DNA from: JAAXGI01 sp963579625
Lineage (GTDB): Bacteria; Gemmatimonadota; Gemmatimonadetes; Longimicrobiales; Gaopeijiaceae
DNA: 64,000 nucleotides
NCBI GenBank assembly: GCA_963579625.1
Contig: CAUZHN010000001.1
Span: 35,076 to 99,075 of the forward strand
Reading direction: 5' to 3'
The first letter of the stretch is position 1; each line of letters begins with the position of its first letter. This document shows, piece by piece, positions 44,853 to 53,024 of the stretch. The notes beneath the pieces are model-generated. The model was not told where the DNA came from. It saw only the letters and a program-made list of their open reading frames with translations, and made no database searches. A program made the position numbers and the translations under genes.

Positions 44853-46199
44853 TCAGGGCACTGGGTTTTCTAGGCCTTTGACAATCCAGCTCTCCGACCG
44901 TCTAACTCCACGCTCCGCCGCGATTCCAGAGGTGGCGTTTCGAGAATCCACCAGGATTCGCGCATGATCGAAGACCCGCCCCAGATCAAGAGCAGTATGG
45001 TCAGTCACGAGCAGGACTACATCCGCTGACTCCAGCACTTCGTCGGTGAGTTCCACACCGGCCCAGGTCCTTCCGTCTTCGCAGAAGCTCGGAACATGAG
45101 GGTCGTAGAAGATCACCTCGGCTCCATCCTCCTCCAATTCCTTCATGATTTCCAACGAAGGCGACTCTCTAATGTCGTCGACGTCTTTCTTGTAAGCCAC
45201 TCCCAATACGAGTACGCGTGACCCGTTAACGGGCTTGTGCTTGGCGTTTAGTGCCTTGCGTACTTTCCCCACCACAAAACGGGGCATCTCCGCATTAATC
45301 TCGGACGCAAGCTCGATGAAGCGAGCCTTATAATCCAGGGTGTGCATTTTCCACGAAAGATAGTGAGGGTCGATCGGAATACAGTGACCGCCGAAGCCTG
45401 GTCCCGGCGTGAACTTCATAAATCCAAACGGTTTCGTTGCCGCAGCCTCCACAACCTCCCAGATGTCAACCTGAAGGCGATCCGCAATCTGCGCTATCTC
45501 GTTGACGAGAGCGATATTCACCGCTCGAAACGTGTTCTCTAGAAGCTTGACCAGCTCCGCGGTCTCGGGAGATGAAACCGCGACCATCTCCTCAATGAAC
45601 CTCTCATAGGCTGCCAGCCCAGCCTCCAGGCAGGATTCGGTAAGTCCTCCGATAACCTTTGGCGTATTGCGTGTCTTCCAGACTTGATTCGCCGGGTCGA
45701 CACGTTCTGGAGAGAAGCACAGGAAGAAGTCCTCCCCCACCTCCATACCTCGAGCGCGGAATAGTGGCAGAAGAACGTCCCTCGTCGTCCCCGGATATGT
45801 TGTGGATTCGAGTACGATCAGTTGTCCCACGCGTAGCGTGGTCGCGACCGCCGTCCCGGCAGCCAAGATAAACGAGATGTCCGGGTCCCTCGTCTTGGAT
45901 AAGGGCGTGGGGACACACAGGCAGATCACATCGCACTCGGCGAGCCGACCCATGTCCGTAGTCGCCTCGAGGAGTCCCTTCTCATGCAGCCCAGCAACTG
46001 TCTCATCCTGAACATCCCCGATGTGACTCTGGCCACGGTTCACTCCCCCAACTACTTCTTCGTTCACGTCAAACCCAAGTGTGGAATTTCCACTCCCTCC
46101 AATTTCGATAGCTAGGGGAAGGCCGACATACCCGAGGCCGACTACACCGAAGGTCAGGTCACTCTCACTGAAACGTGTTACTCGGAAGGATACTGACAT
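44853..46199 (-). CDS. Nucleotide-sugar 6-dehydrogenase of the WbpA/VipA type
   Basis: 448 residues from ATG 46199 (frame extends to 46232). Rossmann motif VVGLGYVGLPLAIEIGGSG, VPTPLSKTRDPDISFIL, STTYPGTTRDVLLPLFRARG and catalytic cysteine in GPGFGGHCIPIDPHYLSWK. The CIPIDPHYL form marks UDP-GlcNAc or UDP-ManNAc dehydrogenases that make uronic acid amino sugars, in contrast to the UDP-glucose enzyme at 37.7 kb. Intact, yet flanked by broken polysaccharide genes on both sides. Exact substrate uncertain. Confidence 0.9.
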   Translation of the reverse strand: MSVSFRVTRFSESDLTFGVVGLGYVGLPLAIEIGGSGNSTLGFDVNEEVVGGVNRGQSHIGDVQDETVAGLHEKGLLEATTDMGRLAECDVICLCVPTPLSKTRDPDISFILAAGTAVATTLRVGQLIVLESTTYPGTTRDVLLPLFRARGMEVGEDFFLCFSPERVDPANQVWKTRNTPKVIGGLTESCLEAGLAAYERFIEEMVAVSSPETAELVKLLENTFRAVNIALVNEIAQIADRLQVDIWEVVEAAATKPFGFMKFTPGPGFGGHCIPIDPHYLSWKMHTLDYKARFIELASEINAEMPRFVVGKVRKALNAKHKPVNGSRVLVLGVAYKKDVDDIRESPSLEIMKELEEDGAEVIFYDPHVPSFCEDGRTWAGVELTDEVLESADVVLLVTDHTALDLGRVFDHARILVDSRNATSGIAAERGVRRSESWIVKGLENPVP

Positions 46200-46250
46200 G
46201 GAGACCCTGACTCTATCAGATGGGTTTCCCAAGACGGACAGCGGCCCGCG

Positions 46251-46367
46251 CTAAAGTACTGCTTCCTTCACAGTCGTAGGTCCCGGGAACTCATCCCAAC
46301 CAAACGGGACCATCACGCAAGCGGCCAAAAATATCGCTGTGATCCCCCGCAGAAGCAACGAAGACAT
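46251..46367 (-). pseudogene. Possible O-antigen-ligase-like N-terminal fragment
   Basis: A 38-codon frame reads MSSLLLRGITAIFLAACVMV then PFGWDEFPGPTTVKEAVL and stops at 46251. A first membrane helix followed by a P.....P..K motif is the way many O-antigen ligase/Wzy proteins begin (F...PK..LL). No ribosome site precedes it and the rest of the gene is missing. Low confidence; a tiny membrane peptide is the alternative. Confidence 0.3.
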
Positions 46368-46404
46368 GGGTGCGGACAGGGAACCTATTCGGGAAAGTTG
46401 GAGG

Positions 46405-47271
46405 TCATCTCAGTTCCTTATTGTCACGGTCGGCAGACCAGTCCTGAAGAGCGGTGACTAGCCCCTCGAGCGTGTGTGGACGTGCAACCCTGTGCACTGT
46501 CATACCCCTGCTCTCCAGAACCGAGGCAGTGGCCGGCCCCAAGGCCACAACACCGACAGAAACCGGGAGCGCCGGAATATCAGCCTTTACCACCTCGGCA
46601 CGCCCCACCCAATAGCTGTTCCACGCCCCCGCAAAGACTCTCGCTGCGGAGCCCGCCGTGAAGGTTAGAGCATCGACTTCCCCGGCCGCGACGAGTTCGC
46701 TCAAGCGATTACCTCCCCCCCTTATTTGAGCGGTCCGATAGGCGGCGACCACGTCCACGTGAGCGCCAGCATCCCGGAGTTGGCGAGGGATGACATCCCT
46801 CCCCTCTTCAGCCCGGGGGAAAAAGATACGGAGCCCTTCTACACTCTCACAGTCTAGCAGCGACCCGACAACTCCCTCAGCCCGGAATCGATTCGGCACC
46901 AGATCTGGGCGTAAGCCGACTGCAGCAAGTGCCTCCGCGGTCTGGGGACCTACCGCACATATCTTTAGACGCCGATCCCGCAAACCGCCGAGCGGGGTTG
47001 CCGCACTTTGGAACGCCTCGCAGAGCGGAGCCACAGTCCGTGGGGAGGTCACCACAAGCCAGTCGTAACTCACTAGGTCCCGAACGGCTCTCACCAGCAT
47101 ATCAGGATCACCCGCGGGCTTGGTCACCGTGAGCGGAATTGCAATCGGTCGCGCACCGCACTCTAGGAGGAGTTCGGATAACCGATCGTGAGGATCGTTG
47201 CCACCAGACCGAGTTACGGCAACCCTGACTCCGGTAAGGGATCGGTTGCCGCGGGCATTCTCTATAGACAT
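46405..47271 (-). CDS. hemD: Uroporphyrinogen-III synthase HemD
   Basis: 288 residues from ATG 47271 (frame extends to a TTG at 47283). Two Rossmann-like halves: GVRVAVTRSGGNDPHDRLSE, YDWLVVTSPRTVAPLCEAF, KICAVGPQTAEALAAVGLRP and later DALTFTAGSAARVFAGAW and VGVVALGPATASVLESRGMT. Closes the linear tetrapyrrole to uroporphyrinogen III for heme. Sequence conservation in this family is low, but the paired TSP/TAGS and VGP/LGP motifs are diagnostic. No other heme genes adjacent. Confidence 0.88.
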   Translation of the reverse strand: MSIENARGNRSLTGVRVAVTRSGGNDPHDRLSELLLECGARPIAIPLTVTKPAGDPDMLVRAVRDLVSYDWLVVTSPRTVAPLCEAFQSAATPLGGLRDRRLKICAVGPQTAEALAAVGLRPDLVPNRFRAEGVVGSLLDCESVEGLRIFFPRAEEGRDVIPRQLRDAGAHVDVVAAYRTAQIRGGGNRLSELVAAGEVDALTFTAGSAARVFAGAWNSYWVGRAEVVKADIPALPVSVGVVALGPATASVLESRGMTVHRVARPHTLEGLVTALQDWSADRDNKELR

Positions 47272-47391
47272 GAGACCATCCAAACCAAAGCGCCCCAGGC
47301 GAATGTCTGCCTAAGGGCGCGAGTTCCCCGATCGCTTGCTCGTCGGATCCGTGGCTAGCCCGCAGGGCACGGTATCGGAGTCGGTCTCAGC

Positions 47392-47610
47392 TCATCCCTC
47401 TTCAACCCGCTTGATTGCTGGCGCCTTTTGGATTTTCCCGGCGGAGATGCATGACGCACAGACCCGCACCCTCCGCCTATTTCCTCGATCGTCGATAATT
47501 TTCGCGGGTTGGAGGTTGGGGAGCCAACGACGCTTGGTCTTATTGTGCGCATGGCTTACCCGGTTCCCTGCTCGTGGCACCTTGCCACACACATAACATA
47601 CTCGTGCCAT
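47392..47610 (-). CDS. rpmB: 50S ribosomal protein L28
   Basis: 72 residues. Zinc-ribbon form: CYVCGKVPRAGNRVSHAHNK and CASCISAG supply two CxxC pairs, with TKRRWLPNLQ between them as in L28. Isolated from the main ribosomal blocks, 23 bp downstream of the unknown membrane-anchored gene. Confidence 0.96.
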   Translation of the reverse strand: MARVCYVCGKVPRAGNRVSHAHNKTKRRWLPNLQPAKIIDDRGNRRRVRVCASCISAGKIQKAPAIKRVEEG

Positions 47611-47633
47611 TGTCCGCTTAATCCCTACGCCAG

Positions 47634-48170
47634 CTAGGCGCCACCATCGCCCTGAATCTCATTCGATCCCGATCCCGCTTCATCCCCACCGATAAGTTCC
47701 ACTTCTTGGGCGAGCAAGAAAGTAGATGACGCGGCGGCAACTTCCCGCTGTGTGTCATCGGCAAAGATTGCCTCGACCGTCCACTCATCCAACACGCTAT
47801 CGGTCATCATGTGGACCGTTCCGGTCACTCTACCAATGTCGTTTGGAGCAAGCTGCATCCCAAAAGTAACGGTGGCAGAAGCCAAGCGAATAGGATATGA
47901 GCTGTCATCGGGGAGGGCCACGAAGAAGACCTGCGATCCGAGTACGCTCTGCACCTCCACGCCATCCACCGCTATGAGGTCACCTTCATATATAGCCGGA
48001 TTCTGAGCGAAAGCGTTGAGAGAAACGGCCTGAGCCGTCTCCTCCTCTGATGCCACAGCAACTTCCGTCGGCTCCGCAGTGATCGAGAGCCAGTAGAGAA
48101 ATCCCCCCATGGCTGAAAACGCTAACAACATCGCAATAAAGTTGAACCTGCCTTTGGTGGCTTGCGCCAT
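47634..48170 (-). CDS. Membrane-anchored protein of unknown function, possible OB-fold (CcmE-like shape)
   Basis: 178 residues. One N-terminal helix (FNFIAMLLAFSAMGGFLYWL) then a beta-rich periplasmic domain (YEGDLIAVDGVEVQSVLGSQ, then IGRVTGTVHMMTDSVLDEWT) and an acidic, glycine-rich end. The order of helix plus small beta barrel recalls the heme chaperone CcmE, but the heme-linking histidine motif HxxxY is absent, so I do not assign that role. It lies between rplQ and rpmB. Confidence 0.7.
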   Translation of the reverse strand: MAQATKGRFNFIAMLLAFSAMGGFLYWLSITAEPTEVAVASEEETAQAVSLNAFAQNPAIYEGDLIAVDGVEVQSVLGSQVFFVALPDDSSYPIRLASATVTFGMQLAPNDIGRVTGTVHMMTDSVLDEWTVEAIFADDTQREVAAASSTFLLAQEVELIGGDEAGSGSNEIQGDGGA

Positions 48171-48207
48171 GATCGGTCCTCTCCTGCTGGTCCTCTTGGG
48201 GTAGCTA

Positions 48208-48570
48208 CTACTCAGCTTGACCGACGAGTTCGATTAGTGCCATTTCGGCGGCATCACCTCTGCGATGACCCAGCTTCAGGATCCGAGTATAACCTCCAGG
48301 CCGTTCCTGGAAGCCGGGACCGATGTCATCAAAGAGCTTTCCGAGCACGTCACGATTCTGGATTTTCCTCGCTGCCAATCGGCGCGAGTGAACATCCCCC
48401 CTCCGCGCGAACGTAATTAACCTCTCTGCGTAAGGGCGCAACTCCTTTGCCTTCGCAAGTGTGGTCTCGATTCTCCCATGCTGGAACAGGTTCATAGCCA
48501 AATTCCTGAGCGTGGCGCGTCGGTGAGCCACGCTCCGAGAGAGTTGTCGACCCTTCTTCCTATGCCGCAT
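48208..48570 (-). CDS. rplQ: 50S ribosomal protein L17
   Basis: 120 residues. MRHRKKGRQLSRSVAHRRAT, RNLAMNLFQHGRIETTLAKA and YAERLITFARRGDVHSRRLA are the L17 signature. The C-terminus (LKLGHRRGDAAEMALIELVG) is complete. Last gene of the alpha-type block, 53 bp after rpoA. Confidence 0.97.
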   Translation of the reverse strand: MRHRKKGRQLSRSVAHRRATLRNLAMNLFQHGRIETTLAKAKELRPYAERLITFARRGDVHSRRLAARKIQNRDVLGKLFDDIGPGFQERPGGYTRILKLGHRRGDAAEMALIELVGQAE

Positions 48571-48623
48571 CTTCTCCGTTCCTATGCGCTACCGATATAC
48601 CACGGGGACGCTGTTCTGTCTAC

Positions 48624-49658
48624 TCATCCCCCCGCGCTGGCCTCTGCGTCAGCGAAGAAAAGCTGTCCATCATCACCCTGCATGACTTTCATCGCAAACC
48701 TGAGGTCATGTTCTTGGAGGAACTCCTTAATCTCCTGGAGTGACTTCTTCCCGAAGTTCTCGATCTTGAGCATCTCGCTCTCACTCCTCTGGATGAGATC
48801 TCCAAGGGTGCTAATGTTTTCCTTTTGGAGTGAGTTCCGTGACCGGACGCTGAGCTCTGCAAGATCCTCGATCCGCTTGCTGAGGAGGTCCCGGATTGCG
48901 TCGGAGACGGCACTCGCCCCGTCCGGAGTCGACTGCGGGATGCCATCTTGGCCAAAGTACAGTAGGTACTCCAAATGCTTGCGAATCAACCCAGCAGCTA
49001 CAGCCATCGCATTCTCCGGAGAGATGGACCCGTCGGTCTCCACGAAGAAGGTGAGCTGATCAAAGTCGGTGCGCTGTCCGACGCGCGTTTCCAGGACCTG
49101 GAAATTGGCCCTTCTAACCGGATTGTAGATCGAATCCACCCGAACGAGATCCACCGGCTCACTCTTTTCGACAGGATGTTGGTCCGCAAGGACAAACCCT
49201 CGGCCCTTGTTCACGCGAAGCTCCATCCGAAACTTTTTATTCTCTTGAAGGGTCAGGAGCTTGTGATCAGGGTCAAGAACCTGAACGCCGCCCTTCACCT
49301 GGGTGTGTGCCCCCGTGACCGGACCGGCCTTGTCGGCGATCACCTCGAGCGTCACCTCATCCTGATCATCATCTAGGAGGATGACCAGAGACTTCAGGTT
49401 CTGTATGACCTGATGAACGTCTTCGACCACCCCCGGAATAGTCTGGTGCTCATGAACGACACCGTCAATCCGAAATGCCCAGACCGCAGCCCCCCGAAGC
49501 GACGACAGGAGCACGCGGCGAACGGAATTCCCTAATGTGTGACCGAAACCCCTTTCAAGAGGTTCGATTGCGAATTCCCCAACACGTCCTCCTTTCGAAA
49601 GCTGAACCGTCTCAACCTTCTCTGGAAGCACTAGTCCGGCAAGATCAATCTCCACCAT
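48624..49658 (-). CDS. rpoA: RNA polymerase alpha subunit
   Basis: 344 residues. N-terminal dimerisation domain with FAIEPLERGFGHTLGNSVRR and LLSSLRGAAVWAFRIDGVVH; C-terminal domain with SVRSRNSLQKENISTLGDLI and ENFGKKSLQEIKEFL, the helix-hairpin-helix that contacts UP elements and activators. Downstream of rpsD, upstream of rplQ, standard alpha operon order. Confidence 0.97.
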   Translation of the reverse strand: MVEIDLAGLVLPEKVETVQLSKGGRVGEFAIEPLERGFGHTLGNSVRRVLLSSLRGAAVWAFRIDGVVHEHQTIPGVVEDVHQVIQNLKSLVILLDDDQDEVTLEVIADKAGPVTGAHTQVKGGVQVLDPDHKLLTLQENKKFRMELRVNKGRGFVLADQHPVEKSEPVDLVRVDSIYNPVRRANFQVLETRVGQRTDFDQLTFFVETDGSISPENAMAVAAGLIRKHLEYLLYFGQDGIPQSTPDGASAVSDAIRDLLSKRIEDLAELSVRSRNSLQKENISTLGDLIQRSESEMLKIENFGKKSLQEIKEFLQEHDLRFAMKVMQGDDGQLFFADAEASAGG

Positions 49659-49730
49659 ATTCCTCCGTGCAACTGGGGCGTGTCACCGGTCAGACCCGGC
49701 CTCCCGCTCCTAGCAATCAGTCTAGCTCGA

Positions 49731-50366
49731 CTACTTGGAGTACAACTCTACGATCAACTGCTCCTGGACTTCCATAGGGATATCACCTCGAGTGGGGATA
49801 CGCACCACCCGAGCCACCCGGTTCTTCTCATCAAGCGTGAGCCACTCCCTGAGCTTTGGGCGCGTTCGCCCCCCAAGGCTTGCTTCCACCAGATCCAAGT
49901 CTCGTGATTTTGCCCGGATCGCAATGTCATCGCCGGCTCGTACTTTATAGCTCGGCACATCCACTTTGCGACCGTTCACCTCAACGTGGCAATGGCGTAC
50001 CAGCTGTCGAGCTTGATTCCGGCTGGAGGAGAACCCCAGCCTGAAAATGACGTTGTCGAGACGAGTCTCCAGACCAACCAGGAGATTCTCGCCAGTGACA
50101 CCTTCTCTCTGGGCAGCACTCCGGAAGAGATTGCGGAACTGACTCTCCTGGAGGCCATACATCCGTTTCACCTTCTGCTTCTCTCGAAGCTGGAGGGCGT
50201 AGTCGGACTGTTTCCTTCGGCGGGCCTGAGCCGGTCCATGCTGGCCCGGAGGATAGGCTCGCCGCTCCACTGGGCATTTCTCGGTATAGCACTTCTGGCC
50301 CTTCAAGAACAACTTTTGTCCCTCCCTGCGACAGAGCTTACAGACTGGTCCAGTATGTCGAGCCAT
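49731..50366 (-). CDS. rpsD: 30S ribosomal protein S4
   Basis: 211 residues. Zinc-type N-terminus with four cysteines (CKLCRREGQKLFLKGQKCYT then EKCPVERR). S4 core LETRLDNVIFRLGFSSSRNQ and ARQLVRHCHVEVNGRKV followed by the conserved EWLTLD end. Initiates 30S assembly and usually regulates this operon by binding its own mRNA. Placement between rpsK and rpoA is standard. Confidence 0.97.
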   Translation of the reverse strand: MARHTGPVCKLCRREGQKLFLKGQKCYTEKCPVERRAYPPGQHGPAQARRRKQSDYALQLREKQKVKRMYGLQESQFRNLFRSAAQREGVTGENLLVGLETRLDNVIFRLGFSSSRNQARQLVRHCHVEVNGRKVDVPSYKVRAGDDIAIRAKSRDLDLVEASLGGRTRPKLREWLTLDEKNRVARVVRIPTRGDIPMEVQEQLIVELYSK

Positions 50367-50460
50367 CGTGACTTGTCTCTACTTGAAGAATCTCTGGAAA
50401 CCACGGCTAGAGATAGCCGCAGGGTACCCTTTCAGTGAAAACACAGTCCTCTCCGTAACG

Positions 50461-50868
50461 TCAAACCCGACGTTTCTTCGGAGGGCGGCATCCATTGTGC
50501 GGAAGAGGAGTCACATCCTGAATCGATTTCACCTGTAACCCCGCAGCCGCCAGGGCTGAGATCGCCGACTCTCGCCCGGATCCAGGGCCCTGAACACGAA
50601 CGTCCACTCTCCGAACGCCAAGAGCATAAGCTTCCTGCCCCGCCTGTTCCGCCGCCATAGTGGCTGCGAACGGAGTCGATTTCTTGGAGCCCTTGAATCC
50701 TGCCTTCCCAGCGCTCGCCCATGTCACCACATCACCTTTGGTATCGGCGATCGTCACTATCGTATTGTTGAATGTCGCCCTGATATGGGCAACGCCCTCC
50801 GCTTCGACCGTGCGGTTCCGCTTGCCGCGAACTCCGGATTTCTTTTTACCTGAACTCTTACCGGACAA
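50461..50868 (-). CDS. rpsK: 30S ribosomal protein S11
   Basis: 135 residues. AHIRATFNNTIVTIADTKGD, AGKAGFKGSKKSTPFAATMA and the final DVTPLPHNGCRPPKKRRV are S11 hallmarks. Lysine-rich N-terminal tail (SGKSSGKKKSGVRGKRNR). 52 bp downstream of rpsM. Confidence 0.97.
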   Translation of the reverse strand: MSGKSSGKKKSGVRGKRNRTVEAEGVAHIRATFNNTIVTIADTKGDVVTWASAGKAGFKGSKKSTPFAATMAAEQAGQEAYALGVRRVDVRVQGPGSGRESAISALAAAGLQVKSIQDVTPLPHNGCRPPKKRRV

Positions 50869-50920
50869 GTTTTGCTCCTCCTACTGACACAGCGTTGGCG
50901 TTTTGACTCGACACAGCTAC

Positions 50921-51301
50921 TTACTTCTTGGGGGCCCTCTTCTTCCCTGCGATTGCTCTTCTCTTCCCCTTGCGGGTCCGAGCATTCGTACTCGTCCGCT
51001 GGCCGCGTACCGGAAGTCCTCTACGATGACGGATCCCTCGGTAACACCCGATGTCCGTCAGGCGCTTGATGTTCATGGAGGTCTCAGTACGGAGCGTGCC
51101 CTCCACCTTGTACTTCATTTCGATTTCTCGCCTCAACCGACTCACATCTTCATCAGTGAGGTCCTGCGTCCGAATGCTCCGATCTACACCGGCACTCACT
51201 AGGATCTCAACGGCCCGTGAGCGCCCGATTCCGTAGATATACGTCAGCCCAATCTCGATACGCTTGTTCTTGGGGAGATCGACTCCCGATATCCGTGCCA
51301 T
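50921..51301 (-). CDS. rpsM: 30S ribosomal protein S13
   Basis: 126 residues. MARISGVDLPKNKRIEIGLT, YIYGIGRSRAVEILVSAGVD and GIRHRRGLPVRGQRTSTNAR with a basic tail match S13. It forms the bridge between subunits near the P site. The gap to rpmJ holds a short GGGATC tandem repeat (three copies). Confidence 0.97.
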   Translation of the reverse strand: MARISGVDLPKNKRIEIGLTYIYGIGRSRAVEILVSAGVDRSIRTQDLTDEDVSRLRREIEMKYKVEGTLRTETSMNIKRLTDIGCYRGIRHRRGLPVRGQRTSTNARTRKGKRRAIAGKKRAPKK

Positions 51302-51339
51302 CGCCTATCCCGATCCCGATCCCGAGGTGGCTCTCGAAT

Positions 51340-51456
51340 TCATCCCTGCCGCTGCTTGTGACGGGGATTCCGTTTACAGATGATCCGCACCACACCTCTA
51401 CGACGAATTACTTTACAGTGTTCGCAAATTGGCTTCACGCTCGTTCTCACCTTCAT
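51340..51456 (-). CDS. rpmJ: 50S ribosomal protein L36
   Basis: 38 residues, too short for most ORF cutoffs. MKVRTSVKPICEHCKVIRRR followed by GVVRIICKRNPRHKQRQG is the L36 family, with zinc ligands Cys11, Cys14, Cys27 and His33. ATG 51456, with GGAGG 11 bases upstream. It directly follows the promoter at 51492-51520; infA, which usually lies just before it, is absent. Confidence 0.95.
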   Translation of the reverse strand: MKVRTSVKPICEHCKVIRRRGVVRIICKRNPRHKQRQG

Positions 51457-51491
51457 CGCGATCTTGGCCTCCGTTCATAGTAGAGCCTGAA

Positions 51492-51520
51492 AGTATAACT
51501 AGTCCATCCTAGGCCCTCAA
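51492..51520 (-). promoter_or_regulatory. Putative promoter of the rpmJ-rpsM-rpsK-rpsD-rpoA-rplQ block
   Basis: On the minus strand TTGAGG (51520-51515) and TATACT (51497-51492) are exactly 17 bp apart. The -35 overlaps the last codons of map and the predicted start is about 51485, 29 bases before rpmJ. A dedicated promoter here fits the absence of infA. Confidence 0.5.
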
Positions 51521-52333
51521 GGTAGATTTGGTCGAGAGATCAGCCTTAGGTACGGTTTCTCGATGGGTTTCAACTGGGATCCCCTCCGCCGTGAGAACAC
51601 GGGGCCCATCAGTCGTGAGCGCCACAGTGTGTTCGAAGTGCGCAGAGGCCGATCCGTCTATTGTGACCATCGTCCATCGATCCGCAAGGGTGCGAATCTG
51701 GTGTGCACCCACTGCGATCATCGGCTCTATCGCAAGTACCATTCCCTCCTTGAGTTCGGCGCCGGTGCCAGGTCGTCCGTAGTTCGGCACTTGAGGGTCC
51801 TCGTGGACCTTTCTACCCACCCCATGCCCAACTAGGTCTCGAATGATGGAGAACCCTGTGACGGACACGACTCTCTCCACCGCATGGCCGATGTCTCCCA
51901 CATGTGACCCATGCACCGCAGCCTCGACCGCCCAGTCCAATGCCTCTTTCGTGACCTCCAGAAGACGCTTCTTCTCGCCATCGACCTCCTCCACAGGAAA
52001 GGTCCGCGCCGAATCGGAGCACCAACCGTCCAACTTCACTCCTACATCGATCGAAACAATATCACCCTCGGTCAGCACGCGCTTCGCAGAAGGAATCCCG
52101 TGTACCACCTCATCGTTGATCGATGTGCAGAGTGACCCCGGAAATCCGTATAGACCCTTAAAAACTGGAACCGCTCCCTCTCTGGAACGGATAAACATTT
52201 CGGCGAACGTATCTAACTGGAGGGTGGAAACACCGGGAGCAATCTGCGGTTCTAACTCCCGGAATAGCTGGGCGATGATGGAGCCTCCACGAGCGATTCC
52301 ATCGATCTCCTGGGGGGTCTTGAGTTCAATCAC
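51509..52333 (-). CDS. map: Methionine aminopeptidase, type I
   Basis: 274 residues. Metal ligands visible in DIVSIDVGVKLDGWCSDSAR (Asp and Asp), LVGHGVGRKVHEDPQVPNYG (His), MVLAIEPMIAVG (Glu) and HFEHTVALTTDGP (Glu/His). Removes the initiator Met from nascent chains. Start overlaps the adk end by 8 bp. The C-terminal 25 residues (IPVETHRETVPKADLSTKST) extend beyond the usual end. Confidence 0.96.
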   Translation of the reverse strand: MIELKTPQEIDGIARGGSIIAQLFRELEPQIAPGVSTLQLDTFAEMFIRSREGAVPVFKGLYGFPGSLCTSINDEVVHGIPSAKRVLTEGDIVSIDVGVKLDGWCSDSARTFPVEEVDGEKKRLLEVTKEALDWAVEAAVHGSHVGDIGHAVERVVSVTGFSIIRDLVGHGVGRKVHEDPQVPNYGRPGTGAELKEGMVLAIEPMIAVGAHQIRTLADRWTMVTIDGSASAHFEHTVALTTDGPRVLTAEGIPVETHRETVPKADLSTKSTLRA

Positions 52334-53024
52334 CGCCCTGCACTTCCACTCCTAAAAGCGAGGACAGAGCGCCTTGAACCACCGTTCGAACCTGATCGAC
52401 AGAGCCCTCTCCATCGACGTTCAGAACCGGGCCCTCACCAGCCCCCTTGTAGTAGTCCACGAGAGGTTGCGTCAGCTCGTGGTATACCTCGATCCTGTGA
52501 CGCACTGTATCAGGAGTGTCATCCTTACGATGATCAAGTCTGCCACCGCACTCATTGCAGATACCCTCTGTGATGGGCAGGTCGAAGTGCACGTTGTGCA
52601 CCCGTCCACACTGGGCACAGCTCCTTCGTCCACTGATGCGCTTCACGAGGACCTCATCCCCCACCTCCAAAAGGAGGACGACGTCCACAGACCGTCTAAT
52701 CGGGGGAAGAACCTCCGCGAGCGCTTCCGCCTGTACCATTGTCCGGGGAAATCCGTCGAGGATGACCCCTCCATTGTCAGGCGATCGCTCCAGTCGCTCT
52801 TTAACCAATCCCACTATCAGTTGGTCTGGTACTAGGTCCCCCTCATCCATGAATATGCGAGCCTTCCTACCCAACTCGGTCCCCTCACGGCGGGCAGCAC
52901 GAAGGAGGTCACCAGTAGCGACATGCTCCCACCCAAAGGAGTCCGCAAGGAGTGCCCCCTGGGTTCCCTTCCCGACACCGGGGGCCCCTAGAAGGATCAC
53001 TGTCAGACCACGATCCTCGATCAT
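52326..53024 (-). CDS. adk: Adenylate kinase
   Basis: 232 residues. P-loop GAPGVGKGTQGALLADSFGW, AMP-binding VILDGFPRTMVQAEAL and a zinc-type LID domain with CAQCGRVHNVHFDLPITEGI then CNECGG (four cysteines). Interconverts ATP, ADP and AMP. ATG shares one base with the secY stop; the secY-adk-map order is conserved in many bacteria. Confidence 0.96.
   Translation of the reverse strand: MIEDRGLTVILLGAPGVGKGTQGALLADSFGWEHVATGDLLRAARREGTELGRKARIFMDEGDLVPDQLIVGLVKERLERSPDNGGVILDGFPRTMVQAEALAEVLPPIRRSVDVVLLLEVGDEVLVKRISGRRSCAQCGRVHNVHFDLPITEGICNECGGRLDHRKDDTPDTVRHRIEVYHELTQPLVDYYKGAGEGPVLNVDGEGSVDQVRTVVQGALSSLLGVEVQGGD

Noticed and set aside
51306..51326. Three GGGATC tandem units between rpsM and rpmJ
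   Set aside because: Too short and few to be a CRISPR or regulatory array; reported only as a spacer note.
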